Shown in pieces: positions 1 to 10,624 of a stretch of DNA of 64,000 nt. The DNA is from Artocarpus heterophyllus. Lineage: Eukaryota; Streptophyta; Magnoliopsida; Rosales; Moraceae. Every line of letters begins with the position of its first letter. Position 1 is the first letter of the stretch. The notes under the pieces are model-generated. The model saw nothing but the letters and a program-made list of their open reading frames with translations. It searched no databases and was not told where the DNA came from. The stretch is from assembly GCA_025403435.1 (NCBI GenBank), contig CM046348.1, forward strand, positions 11,092,606-11,156,605. The letters run 5' to 3'. The position numbers and the translations under genes were made by a program.

Positions 1-211
1 TCCGCCTCCTTGAGCTGCCTCAACATGTCCTCGGCCTCGGACTTTGCTTTCTGGGCCTCCTCCTTGGCCCGATCTAGTTCACCCTTCTTCTCGTTGAGCT
101 CTCTGTCAGAGTCCAACTTCAGCAGGAGGGTCTTCTTGTGCCTTTCTTGCTCCTTGTGGATCTCCCTCACCCCGATGGAGTGCGCCATGTGCACCACGGT
201 GCCCAGCTGTG
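1..211 (-). CDS. Coiled-coil exon of the antisense ORF, partial
   Basis: Read on the minus strand, this stretch is open and encodes a highly charged heptad-like segment rich in Glu, Lys, Arg and Leu (for example around MLRQLKEA). It therefore resembles a long coiled coil running out of the window. A possible splice acceptor (ttcacag) sits just upstream at about 212-218. The plus-strand frame over the same bases is a shadow. It is probably a downstream exon of the antisense gene that starts near 2152. Confidence 0.45.
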
Positions 212-261
212 AAAAATTACAAGGGGTAAGTCCTCGGCAATATTGTAGGAAGTCCCTGTAA

Positions 262-678
262 CTATTGATCAACTTGGATACTTATTGAGGCTGCCATTCG
301 AAGCGCCATGTTGCACAAGTCTTGGAAGTCCTCACCCCGAATGTCCATAAAGAAGTCATTCGGGGGAGCCACGTCTCCAAGGCGTTCGAGGAGCATGCCG
401 CGGTAGTTCGGGCGCCTTCTTTGTTGGTCCTCGGAAGAACCTCTAGACGCCTCATCTACTCGGCCGACCTCTGACGAGGCCCTTACTAGTGGTGGTGGTG
501 GAACTTGGACTGATGTGGAGGTTTGCCCGGTGCGTGTCGGGGGCTCAGGCGCCGGCGTCCGCTTACGCTTTTTGCTAGCCTCGACGGCCTTGCCCTTGCC
601 CTTCCTCTGTGTTGTCATCTGGGCAAGCCTGCCAGCACGGGAGCTCGGTGCGGTCATTTCTGCACAAAGAAAATCCAA
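262..678 (-). CDS. Basic/proline-rich exon of the antisense retrotransposon gene
   Basis: This is an open stretch of 138 codons with a basic region (RKGKGKAVEASKKRKR), a Pro/Thr-rich linker and a C-terminal globular-looking part. It lies between the Transposase_28-type exon upstream on the minus strand and the coiled-coil exon downstream, as expected for a multi-exon antisense ORF in this element type. A possible splice donor lies near the end (TAAGTATCC, about 290). The exon boundaries are inferred. No catalytic motif is visible and the function is unknown. Confidence 0.4.
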   Translation of the reverse strand: MDFLCAEMTAPSSRAGRLAQMTTQRKGKGKAVEASKKRKRTPAPEPPTRTGQTSTSVQVPPPPLVRASSEVGRVDEASRGSSEDQQRRRPNYRGMLLERLGDVAPPNDFFMDIRGEDFQDLCNMALRMAASISIQVDQ

Positions 679-997
679 GTTAAACGAAGGACTGAATAAG
701 AAGAGAGGAAAAGGCGACTATAAATAAAGTTTCGGGCTGACCTCTGATCCAGAGTTGGCTCGACGGGTACAGGAGCCTAATCACGCCCTCGAGGTCCTCG
801 TCGGCTACAGGTGGCCCCGCATCGAGGGAGCCACTGGACGAGTCCTCGGTACTGGACGATGAAGGCTCCCTCGTCGGCCACCTGGACCGGGAAGTGCTTG
901 GCCCCGGAAGGTCCGCGTCACTCGGGCGGGCAACTGTAACCTACCCGGTTTCTCGGGCAGGACGCCCAGCTCGGGGAAGACTACTAGACTCCCCAAA

Positions 998-2152
998 CTA
1001 GCCGTATCTAGATAGGGTGTCCTTTCTTAGGAGAAAGGACTGTTGTCTGGACGATTCGGGCTTTTTGAACAGTTCGTCCACGACCTTTATTACGTGGCTC
1101 GGTGCCCAAGGGCGCTTGGTCCAGACGTGCCCCAACTCAAATGACCCCGGCACTTATTCATCCTCGGGGACAACTTCACCGGCTCAGGCTAAAGAGTTTC
1201 CCCCGACGTAAAACCATTCGTACTTCCACAGCTTGTCCAAGTCGGGGTTGCCTAGAATAAAATCCTTTCTAAAGCCGGTGAAGTAGTACCAGCCGGACTG
1301 CCGAGGAAGCTTCTTCATCTTGAATACTTGTTTGAAGGCCTCCAACGGTATCTCGGTGTTCCGGTGGTACTTCCACAAAATATACATCCCAATCAGCAAC
1401 CTATAGCTGTTCGGGTTTAACTGTGCCGGGCACACATTAAAGTCATTAAGCGCCCGACGAAGGAAACGGTGCAGTGGTAAACGCAGCCCGGCCTTGAAGA
1501 ACTCGGCGTAAAGTGTGATAAATCCCTCTGGCGCCTCTAAAGGTGAATCTCCCTCTCCGGGGACGACGAGATTCACATTGGCCGGGATGCCATACTCGTC
1601 GCGTAGGGCCTCTAACCGCAGCTCCGTGATCGCGCTTGTATAACCCGTCGCCGAGGTCTGCCCAGGGCGGCTTATCCGATAAGCTGTAACGCCTCGCACA
1701 CGGGTGGCCCGGACCTCTTGCTCCATTTCTGGCTGCTCTGCCCCCGTATCCTCGGCTACATGCTCCTCATCGGAGGCATCAACCGTAATCACACCAGCAA
1801 CTTGGACGGGGGCCTCGGCATTCCGACCAGAGGTGCTCGGAGCACCCTCATGGGTTTGAAACTCGGTCCTCTCCCTTGGAAAAACTTGGGAATGGCCCGC
1901 TGTTGCCGCCCCAGTATAAGGGTCTTGTTCCCTGGACGGCCTGATAAGCTTATGCCTGCCCAGCACATTTAAAAATTCTTGCTCGGGCACGGTTTGGGAA
2001 TCGACCCTTAGGATCTGCTCCAGCCGACTGGCCCCTTCCCGTCTTTGGAACGCCACCTCGGCGTCGGATTGAGTCGAAGAAGAACTACTGCTCTCCTCAC
2101 TACTTTCCGACCATGAAACCTCCACGTTTTGCGAGTCGGACAAATCGCTCAT
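998..2152 (-). pseudogene. Antisense ORF with Transposase_28 (putative gypsy-type) domain, nonsense-broken
   Basis: Translation is open from an upstream codon at 2368, but the likely initiator is the Met at 2152 (MSDLSDSQNVEVSW), because a TATA box lies at 2291-2300 between the two. The product has an acidic Ser/Glu-rich N-terminus. A conserved domain follows that contains LRDEYGIP, GLRLPLHRFLRR, LNPNSYRLLIG and a WYYFTGF/WKYEWFYV region, as in the Pfam Transposase_28 family, whose function is unknown. A TGA at 1184-1186 ends the frame. The same frame then continues with similar composition through a TAA at 1154-1156 to a TAG at 998-1000, so at least two nonsense mutations appear to have broken it. 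The gene runs antisense to the host element. Confidence 0.65.
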
Positions 2153-2290
2153 TTTTATTCGAGAAATTACCTGCTCGGGTTCTTGGTAGCTCGGTTGATA
2201 TAATCCTCGGCTGTTACTTGAGCTCGGCAGCCAAAATTTCTCGTTTGTAAAATTTCTGAAAATGAAGTGTAAATTACGGAAGGGAGCGAC

Positions 2291-2300
2291 CCTATTTATA
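2291..2300 (-). promoter_or_regulatory. TATA box of the antisense gene
   Basis: The minus strand reads TATAAATAGG here. It lies about 140 bases upstream of the Met at 2152 and downstream of the more distal in-frame Met, which supports the 2152 start. It is a motif call only. Confidence 0.45.
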
Positions 2301-2515
2301 GCCATTTTAAACGGGAAATTTGAGCGCGAAAACCCAAAAGGCGCAATTAATACGCCTGAAAGCCGCACAGACGGCTACGACGCGACACGCATCCCCCGTC
2401 TAATCCGCGCGTCTTTTCACCTCACCCTGCTTCTAAGTGTCGCTTGGTATTCTTCCTTTGAGCCGACCTCACCCACTCGGCATAGTCCACCCGGCCGAAC
2501 ACCGACCAGGTGAAC

Positions 2516-2526
2516 TGGGGGGCTAA
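2516..2526 (+). other. Polypurine tract next to the 3' LTR
   Basis: TGGGGGGCTAA lies immediately before the LTR at 2527, the position from which plus-strand DNA synthesis is primed in LTR elements. It fixes the orientation of the element. Confidence 0.6.
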
Positions 2527-3152
2527 TGTTGAGGGTAAGCTCAGCGCCGCCACCGAGGACACTAACTTTTGGTGGTCGGCAAATCAGTCCGGCAGACATA
2601 GGCTACCGCCCGACCCGAAGACTTATGCTTCTTCCCGAGGTGCCCCTCCATTTATCTGAGGGCACACCCCCAAGAAGGTTGCCACCTCGGGGATGTACAG
2701 TAGCTCGGGCCGGGCCATGTTATTCGTCATAATACGTCACTACCCATCCTTGTAGGCCAACACTAGGCAAACGTGCTGCCGTCCGATAGAGTCCAATCCA
2801 TTGGACAATGGATGCAACACTTGTCACTTATTGCTTGATACACTTTGATGTGACACCTGGGTAATGGGCAAAACCCATCTTGCACCCGATCCAGCTGGTG
2901 GCCCATAAATAGGATGCATTTATGATGTTTTAGGGAGGGAGACCTCTTCACACTTAATTAGCTGCCGACCTCTGCCGAGCAATACTTGCCTTGAGCATCG
3001 GAGAGCCCTTGTCTATTGACTAACCCCATTTCTCTGAATCATCCCTCTCGCAGGTACTCACTCCCGACCAGGGGCAAGCTTAAGAGGAGGTCAGAAGGTG
3101 TTCAATCATACGTGGGTGTTGATCTGACGCCGGACAGCGGTAAGCATCAACA
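2527..3152 (+). repeat. 3' LTR of the gypsy element (626 bp)
   Basis: The ends are TGTTGA and TCAACA, forming the short inverted repeat expected of an LTR. A TATA-like run (CATAAATAGG) lies near 2900. No protein-coding signal is seen inside. The partner LTR is outside the window. Confidence 0.7.
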
Positions 3153-3189
3153 ACAGCAACATATGAGTTTTTTTTTTTTTTTTGAGCTA

Positions 3190-4990
3190 GAATAGCCAGG
3201 TGAAACGAGTACAATCATCTGCTAAAGTAAGAAAATACCTATGTCCAAAATGACAAGTAATATGATATAGTCCCTAGATATTAGAGTGAATCAATTCAAA
3301 TGGAAGGTGTGACATGTGATTGTTTAATAGAAATGAAAGTTTTCATTGTTTTGCCAAGGGACATATACAACAAGGCTCAGCATCAGTAAAGCTAGAAACA
3401 AATTTGATGATGTAAGTGGTGTAATTATTTGGAGGATAAATGTTCCAAGCAATTATGCCAAACTTTGGCTGAGACATTGTTGACCAAAATGGAATCATTG
3501 GTGCCAAAAGTAGTTGTATCAAGAACATATAAGTCTTCAGTTTTGTCACCCCTGCCAATCATCATCTTGGAGTTGGATTCCTAGATCATAAAATGATCAG
3601 GAAAAAAAATTACCAGAAGCTATGCATAGTTGTAATGTCATTCACAGATATCAAGTTAAACTTGAAATTATGGAACAAATAAGACATCCTTGAGAATCAA
3701 CCTGGAGCTAATTTTAACATCCCCACTAAAGCTAACATGAATGCAAGCATGATTTGGTAAAGTAACAGTGCAGTTTTTAATGGGAGATAAAAAGATAAAG
3801 GCATTGGCATTGGAACAAATATGCCTAGATGCTCCTAAATCTACTATCCAGTAGTTCATAGAGGATAAAGCAGGATTTAAATATACAGACAAGCAAGTGC
3901 CTATTGAATGTGAAGAAGTGGGATGTCAAGTTGGTCATTGACTTTGACTGTGGAAGCCAAATGCTTGGAGAGCATGGTCATCAATTGTTGATATTGGTTA
4001 TTATTGAGGTTTTGAAAGAAGTCTCTAGCAGTCCCACACTGACCACTGTCTGGAGGTTGTTTATCTCTATAACCACATTGATTAGAGGATTCAGCAGTAT
4101 GAGCACTAAGCTGATTGGAGACTTGATTAACATTGGCAGATGGTGCATTCTTTAGGTGTGGTTTGAAGCCAGGGAGAAAGCCATGAAGTTTGTAACATTT
4201 GTCTACAGTATGACCATGGATGTTGCAATGTGTACAATAAGGCCTATCTTTCTTTGGATTTCTGTTCCCTCTAGTACTAGAACCAACATTCACATGGTTG
4301 AATTTCTTAGAAGCATCACCTTTTGCAGCAAAGGCTAAGGTATTAATAGCAGGATCAATGCTATTGGAAATTGCTATTTTCCTCCGGCGTTCTTCTTGAG
4401 AGATCAAGGAGAAAACCTTATTGATAGCGGGAAGAGGATCCATGAGCAACAATTGAACTCTAATTTGAGCATAGGACTCATTCAAGCCCATAAGAAAGGC
4501 CATAATGTACTCCATTTGATAGTACATATTCATCTCCTTGACACCTCCACATGTACATTTGCCAGAAGTGCAAGTTGGCCTGAAATTATTCAATTCTTCC
4601 CAAAGTGTTTTTAGTTTAGTGAAATAGACATTAATGGAATTCTGATCTTGAGTGTGATTGGCCAATTCACGACGCAATTGGAAAATGCGAGGGCCATTAC
4701 TTTGTTGAAATCTGTCCTTAAGATCTAACCAAATCTCATATGCAGATTCAGAGAATATGACATTGGCAGAAATTTTTTTAGAAACTAAGTTCAAGATCTA
4801 AGAAATCACCATGTTGTTATTTCTGATCCAAGATTGAAAAAGAGTTTGATTAGTACTTATGGGTTTTGTGATGGATCCATCAACGAAACCAATCTTATTC
4901 TTGACCGAAAGAGCAATCTGCATAGCACGGCTCTAGGAGGCATAGTTATCACCTGTCAACTACTGGGAGATGAGGACGAGTCCAAGAGTC
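3190..4990 (-). pseudogene. Copia gag-protease-integrase pseudogene
   Basis: The gag part contains LTGDNYAS and QIALSVKNK (Retrotran_gag_3 type) near 4870-4960, then a long frame at 3901-4794 with the UBN2-type core and a zinc knuckle of the form CxxCx4Hx4C (CTHCNIHGHTVDKC). A protease segment follows at 3668-3892, where the catalytic DSGA has become DLGA (VDLGASRHI). The last recognisable part is an integrase-like DDCTRFTWLF near 3200-3230. In-frame stops occur at 4798-4800 and further upstream, so it cannot make a full polyprotein. Confidence 0.75.
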
Positions 4991-5265
4991 AGAGTGATGA
5001 AGAAAATATGGACTTAAGGGGTCATCAATGGCGATTTGCCAGTTGATGCAATGACAGAACCAGAATTCGAAGATTCCATGGGAAATGAAAGGAGAAGAAC
5101 AAGACAAAGATTAAAATCGTCTGGAAAGGAAAAAGATCAAACAAAGATCAAGGTGAAGAGAAAGGCCTGTGAAGAGCAAAGATCAAACTGCAGACTAGAT
5201 CAAACCCCGGGGACTGCCAATGAAGTAGAAGAACTCCGACAGATCAGAAAGCAGCAAAAATTTTG

Positions 5266-5275
5266 TCTGATACCA
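5266..5275 (-). other. Primer binding site (initiator tRNA-Met type)
   Basis: The minus strand reads TGGTATCAGA, the usual plant copia primer binding site. It lies just upstream of the gag remnant and marks the inner edge of the 5' LTR. Confidence 0.65.
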
Positions 5276-5292
5276 TATTAACTTCTAGATAA

Positions 5293-5439
5293 TGAAAAAC
5301 GTGAATTGAAAGGAAGAATTCTTCTCATTGTAATTAGTAATACAAGAGTTGTTGTTTTTATATACAACTGGGGAAAGAAATTGAAGCTGAACAATACCAA
5401 ATAAATTCAACTGTAATTGCCAGCTCAGCATTGGTAACA
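5293..5439 (-). repeat. Possible short 5' LTR of the copia relic
   Basis: On the minus strand this could begin TGTTACC and end TTTTTCA. A TATA-like TATATAAAAA lies near 5350, about 80 bases before the primer binding site. With no second LTR to compare against, the outer end is a guess. Confidence 0.3.
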
Positions 5440-8100
5440 AACTAGCTCACTCGACTGACTAACTATTAACTAATTGACTAACTAATCATTTTATTAGTTG
5501 TAAAAACCAAGACGGTCACCGGCACTCAGCACCTCGCCTTGCAAATCTGTCAAAGTTCCTCCGACGTCATCAGCTCCTCTAAGCCGTTGGCAACTGCTCA
5601 TATCTGTTCGTTCAAATAAATTTGAGTGCGACACTTTAGTAGAGGATAAGCCAACATAGTACTTGAAAAGCTTTATTAATCATGAACCTATAGTGGTTGT
5701 TTTTTCTCATTACAAATAAGGATTTCATAATCCATATATATTAGCTAAATTATATAAACATAAAGGGTTTCAAATGTTGCTTTTGCTGGAAACAAGTGTT
5801 TAGAAACTAAAATCTCCGATGGAACTTACTCGAGGACTACAATACTGCGCAATATAGTATTAAATAACATAATTTAGTTACGTTGGTGTGTCGGTCCACT
5901 AGAATTCCAATTCGAATCTTGATAGTTTCTTTTCTTTTGGTAAAATAAATGCCATAGGCCCCAAACTATATATAAAACAATAATAACAATAACATAGAAA
6001 AAAGTAATGTTGTGGTATTGATATAGCCTACTCTATTTTTTTGAATAAAAAAATATTAGTGGCGTATTCAGGACTCTAGGACTCTAGACTAGCACCACAA
6101 AAAAAATCTATTGGTACTACAAGTGAAATGGTAAGGGATCCATCAAGGTACCACATGGGAGATATCAAAGGTCCTTGGCGTTTACAATATAGGGCCCAAA
6201 ACTCAATACCAACCTATGAAATATACTAAGACGCAATTGAGACCGATAATAATTGAACCTATGTTGGGAGCATATGAAAGCCTTAATTAACGTCACTTAG
6301 AGTTCAAATCCTCTTAAAGAGTTCAAATCCTCAACTTAAGTTAAAGGGACTAAGACGTCATTAATTAGTTTTCAGCTTTATCAATTTGTTTGCCTGAAAA
6401 GTAAAAGATGGGAATTAATTTGTTACTGAAAAAGAAAGTTAAAGATGAGGATTATTTATCCAAAAACGAAATAAAATATCCGTATACATATTATTGCATC
6501 CCATTTAATTTGACCAATGAAATGTCACAATGGACCAGATGATCCTTTTCTCACTCAGACTTTAGATGAAATAAGCACTTATAATTGTTTTTCTTTATTT
6601 TTTTTGGGTTCGAGTGGAATATATAAACGTTATCATCAGATTTAATCCAAAAAAAAAAACGTTGTCACCAGATTTTATTTCAAAAAAAAAGTTTGCGGAG
6701 AAATGTAAGGTGGCATTAATTTAAGTGAATTAAGGAGTGTAGGGAGATGGGGTGAAGTGGGAGTTAAGAAAAGGGATGGAATTAAAAAAAAAAAAAAAAG
6801 ATGCCATTTTTGTAAATATGAACGGAGAGAGTGACTTTGACATTAGGTGAGTTTGTTTGAAAAAGTTGATGTGACACATGTTAATAGACTAATAAGTGCT
6901 TAAGAGTATTGGTTAGAATAAATTGATTAAAACTAATTGGTGAAAAATAGTACAAAATATAAGAGTTTTATATTGTAATAAGTTTTTGCTTTTTATTATA
7001 ACTGTTGAGAGCTTTACATTATTTATTGATTAGAACCAATTAATTCAAATTAAAGCCAAACACCCTATAAATTAACAGTTGTAAAAGAGTATGAAATAGA
7101 AACTGAATTTAGCACTCTTTATTATGGCAACCAAACAACATTCCTTGAAATATTTTAAAACGGAATAGGTTGCTTCTACCGATAATAATTTCCTACTTGT
7201 GAAAATCGAGAGCACTAGTTCACAAAGAGAAAGTAACCATACAATCTGACTAGCCTAACCATTCGCAATTTGATTACAAAGAAAGAATGACACCAATTAT
7301 GATTCTCCAAATGCCACTAGTTGCAAACAGGCCTGGCCTAACGGGCCACGAGCACGACACAATAAAGGATTAGCTTGAGAAATAACACTTTTAGACATTT
7401 AAAACCTCCCATTTTTAAAGAATATAAAGACATAATTAATCATAAGTATTTTATGTCAGAGTTAAGTATATATTATTTAAATGGTATTTTGACCTTTTTG
7501 ACTACTATCTAATTTACTCCATGATAAAAATAATTAAAGCATGACACAATTATCAAATAGAAACCCAAGGCCAAGCACATTTATTTGATGGACGTGGGAA
7601 AACATGATAAGGGATAGCATAAGCATGAGCATTGTAAATAATAAGCAACACGGCAATGGCAAGACACTATTATTTTTCATTTATGTATTTTTTATAATTT
7701 TCTTATAAGACTTACAAAATGCTATTTTTTTTTCTTAACACAATTTTATCTCATTTGAATTTTTGCTTGGCAAAGTTTCCAATGTTATCATATTTTTTAA
7801 TCATATAATTTGTTTTCGTATAACTTAATATTTTTATAGTATTTAATACTTATTTTTTGTTTATTTTAATTTTGTTATTGGGCATGATTAGTCCATAAAG
7901 TCGCTATTAAAGCATGGGCCCGTTAAACGCACAATACTAATAGAGAAAATTATATGTTATGCCCCGTTTTTAAAAGTTGTGACATATAAAAAAGTTTATG
8001 CTATACTATCTTTTATATTATCTGTTAAGTTATACCACAACTAAATATGTGTGGCATTTATGAAAAGTAAATCTTAAAAAATTACATTTATAAGACTCCC
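5440..8100. other. AT-rich intergenic DNA without a recognisable gene
   Basis: There are no long open frames or familiar protein motifs. The stretch holds poly-A/T runs and a possible MITE-like segment near 6890-7080 that shares an 'agagcttta cattattta' motif with 38062-38205 and 62960-63070. GC-rich patches such as 7325-7360 (cctggcctaacgggcc) resemble ends of hAT-type elements, but I found no paired terminus. Confidence 0.4.
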
Positions 8101-8129
8101 CACATTAATATAAATGGGCTCTTTGCAAG

Positions 8130-9010
8130 AATGCCATAACATTAAGGTTTGGATTGATTTATGCTACCAAAAAATCGGCACATCTTCACATTACGTTTTG
8201 AAATACCAAATATACAAGGACTAGTGGCACAACAGCCAAGATTCGCCAAAAACAGTCATTTTCGGTGGTGGCAGCCAAAATAATGCATGAAAGAAAAAAA
8301 GAAGACAAAAAATTCATAAAATTACTTAAAATTCAGAAAAATAAGAAAAAAAACACACAAATGATACATAAAAAGTACAAAAATATTATCAAAATTTGAA
8401 CAAATCTGAAATTTATTTAAAAAATTAAAAGAAGATCGATAGTACGGATCTGCCCATGCATGGAGGAGCTTTGATCAATAACCTCCGCAAGCCATCGAGA
8501 CCAGGTTGAAGATAAGGCATGATGTTCATCGCATGAAGGCGAGTTCTACGACGACATGTCTCTGATGTAGAGGAACTCAGATCCACAATGAATTACCTTT
8601 GTCGGCATCAAATCACGATGGATCTCGTTGTTCATCGGCTTTAGATTATGGCGACCTTGTCACCATAGTCACATAGAACCAAACCATGGCGTCGTTGGCA
8701 ATGAAGTCTTTGAAAGGGTCACTGTCGTCGCCATCGAGAAGGCATGGAGGCAGTTGAGGGAAGTGAGAGAGAAAAAGGGGAGAGACGGTGGAAGAAGGCA
8801 TGGGAAGAGAGGAAGAGAGGGGAGACAGTTGGGAAAAGAGAAGAAGAAAGAGAGAAAAGAAAACGGTTGGGAAGAGAGAAGGAACAAGGAAAAAAAACCT
8901 AGGCTTAGACAAGGGGTATTTTGGTCAAGACATTAAAGTTTGGTAATAGCATTGTGGCATAATTTTAGATAGTTTTTAAGAGAGTGACATAAATCAAGCC
9001 AATAGTAAAA
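8130..9010. mobile_element. Possible non-autonomous element with a purine/pyrimidine-biased core
   Basis: The two ends share a rough inverted similarity around 'ttgatttatg(c/t)' near 8150 and near 8990. The core at 8640-8920 is strongly strand-biased (purine-rich on plus), like a 5' untranslated region captured by a Mutator-like element. Open frames exist on both strands, but both are low complexity. No target-site duplication was confirmed. Confidence 0.2.
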
Positions 9011-9514
9011 TGAGTAGCATAAATCATAAATATCTCAATATAAATAAGAGAAAATAGACCGTGGGTCGGGCCTTTGACAAGTCACAAAATGCCCAACACT
9101 GTCTGGCGCAACTTTTAAATGGACCGACATAGTGAGCACGAGGCATTGATGGACCCAAAATAAATGGACCGGGCTGGCTCAGTTGAAAGTTAGACAAATG
9201 GATTGAAGAACATGAGAGAGTATGAGCAACAAGGATGGTTTCACTTTTAATCCAGATATTTTACTTCCAGCAAAAAATAAAAATAAAAAATTAAAGATAT
9301 TTTACCAACTATTTTCAAACGCTATTTAAAAGAAAAAAAACTTTATTAGCGCAATCAGTTCTACTTTTTGGAACTCTGAGACAATATCAATTAAGGAAAT
9401 AACGCCCCCGCAAAAAACTTTTGCAGTTAGTAATGAAAATTGCCCCACTTGTAGCAATATTATCCAAGCCGCTCTGTTTTTATTGACTTTGATGCATTCT
9501 GACAATAGAAGTAC

Positions 9515-9802
9515 CTAATCGCCTGGAATAGGAGCTATTGATGAAAATCTGCTAGACAGTGAAGACACGTGAATTTTATGCAATGCCAATAAGTCGACAT
9601 TATTCTTCATGCAACCAAAATCCAACAGACTAGCTTTATTGATCGATAAAGCTATTAAACGGTTATAACCTGTCATTCTACTCATGGACTCATCCGAAAA
9701 AGCCCAAAGAACTTGGGAAATGCCATGACATGAACAAGCAGCCGAAACAATTGCCGTAATCCATAGGGTCCACAACAAATTATTATAAGAACAGAAGTTT
9801 TC
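9515..9802 (-). CDS. Unidentified small open frame
   Basis: A minus-strand frame is open for about 95 codons, from just after a TAA near 9803-9805 to a TAG at 9515. It has no ATG at its beginning, so it could be an exon or a gene fragment. The peptide has a hydrophobic start (LLWTLWITAIVSAACSCHG) and then a soluble-looking part (YNRLIALSINKASLLDFG). Composition is balanced, unlike the low-complexity frames nearby. I do not recognise the family. Confidence 0.25.
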   Translation of the reverse strand, partial: ENFCSYNNLLWTLWITAIVSAACSCHGISQVLWAFSDESMSRMTGYNRLIALSINKASLLDFGCMKNNVDLLALHKIHVSSLSSRFSSIAPIPGD

Positions 9803-9917
9803 TTAATTAATCAGGTGAGAAACGCATGAAAGAATGAACTTCATCTCAAAATTACTCTATGCGAACTGATATAATTTCGGCCATTTGAGGAGTTTGTGCA
9901 TATATATTTAAGTGAAA

Positions 9918-10035
9918 ATATATTTCATAAGATTTAGAGACTAGAGATATCAGAAGATTTAATTGAAATTAATATGTTATATTTCAAAAGATTTAGAGAC
10001 TAGAGATCTCAGAAGATTTAATTGAAATTAATATG
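9918..10035. repeat. 59-bp tandem duplication
   Basis: Two copies (9918-9976 and 9977-10035) of a segment containing 'gatttagagactagagat' and 'cagaagatttaattgaaatt' differ at only a few bases. They lie about 600 bp upstream of the intact receptor kinase. Confidence 0.75.
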
Positions 10036-10624
10036 TCGTTGGAAGATAAGACAGAAAACAGGGTCATTAATAAACTAAACAATAATAGTGAAGAAAAGAA
10101 AACACTGTTATTTATATTTAAAGGAAAAAATCTTACAGAAAAAACAAAAAAGTCTTTTATCAGTTTTAAAAACTGGAAATTTCATAGAAGTCTCTTTTTA
10201 ACTAGAAACAAATCCTAAAAGGGTCGTCACTACTTTCCAAAAAAAAAATGTTGTTATTATAATTTTTGTCTTGGGCTTCATTCGATAATAATTAATTTAA
10301 AAAATTAGAGATTATCTTTTTAACACGGTAAAAAGATTTGAAAAATCAAAGCTATTAAAGTCAACTCGTAACATCAATACAATGTTCTTTGTGTGCAAGT
10401 TTCAGTCTTCGCTTATCAGGAGACGACCAGAAAAATCAATATTGTCACGTCGAGGCACCTCGTTAATTACGGTTCCTAATTGAAGTAAAACTTGCACCTA
10501 AAATGATGAACGAACTTCCTTTTGGCAGCCTCAGGTACTAAAAGAGGTTCACTTTGAAATCTGACACAAACGATTGCAAGTGGTTTCTGACAAAACAACA
10601 TTTCTTAATTTTGTCATACCAAGT

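Larger units (their letters stand above)
1..3152 (+). mobile_element. Ty3/gypsy LTR retrotransposon, 3' part only
   Basis: The window opens inside an LTR element whose gag-pol lies outside it. A G-rich polypurine tract at 2516-2526 directly precedes an LTR that starts TGTTGA and ends TCAACA, so the element reads on the plus strand and this is its 3' LTR. The internal part holds coding sequence on the opposite strand (antisense to the element), with a Transposase_28 ('putative gypsy type transposon') domain. Extra ORFs in this position and orientation are known from the Tat/Grande/RIRE2-type gypsy lineage; assigning this element to that lineage is inference. The 5' LTR and target-site duplication are not visible. 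Confidence 0.75.
3160..5439 (-). mobile_element. Ty1/copia retrotransposon relic, 5' part
   Basis: This is a minus-strand copia fragment with, in order from about 5440 downward: a possible short LTR, a tRNA-Met-type primer binding site, a decayed gag, a CCHC knuckle, the protease and the start of the integrase. It stops at a poly-T run next to the gypsy LTR end at 3152. The gypsy element probably inserted into it; the other half would lie beyond the left edge of the window. Confidence 0.7.

Noticed and set aside
8628..8936. Overlapping open frames on both strands
   Set aside because: All arise from a purine-rich strand bias and encode Lys/Arg/Gly/Glu or Phe/Ser/Leu low-complexity sequence. 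No family resemblance.
10574..10624. Extension of the receptor kinase frame upstream to 10574
   Set aside because: The codon at 10574 is TTG. The first ATG is at 10625 and gives a normal signal peptide start.
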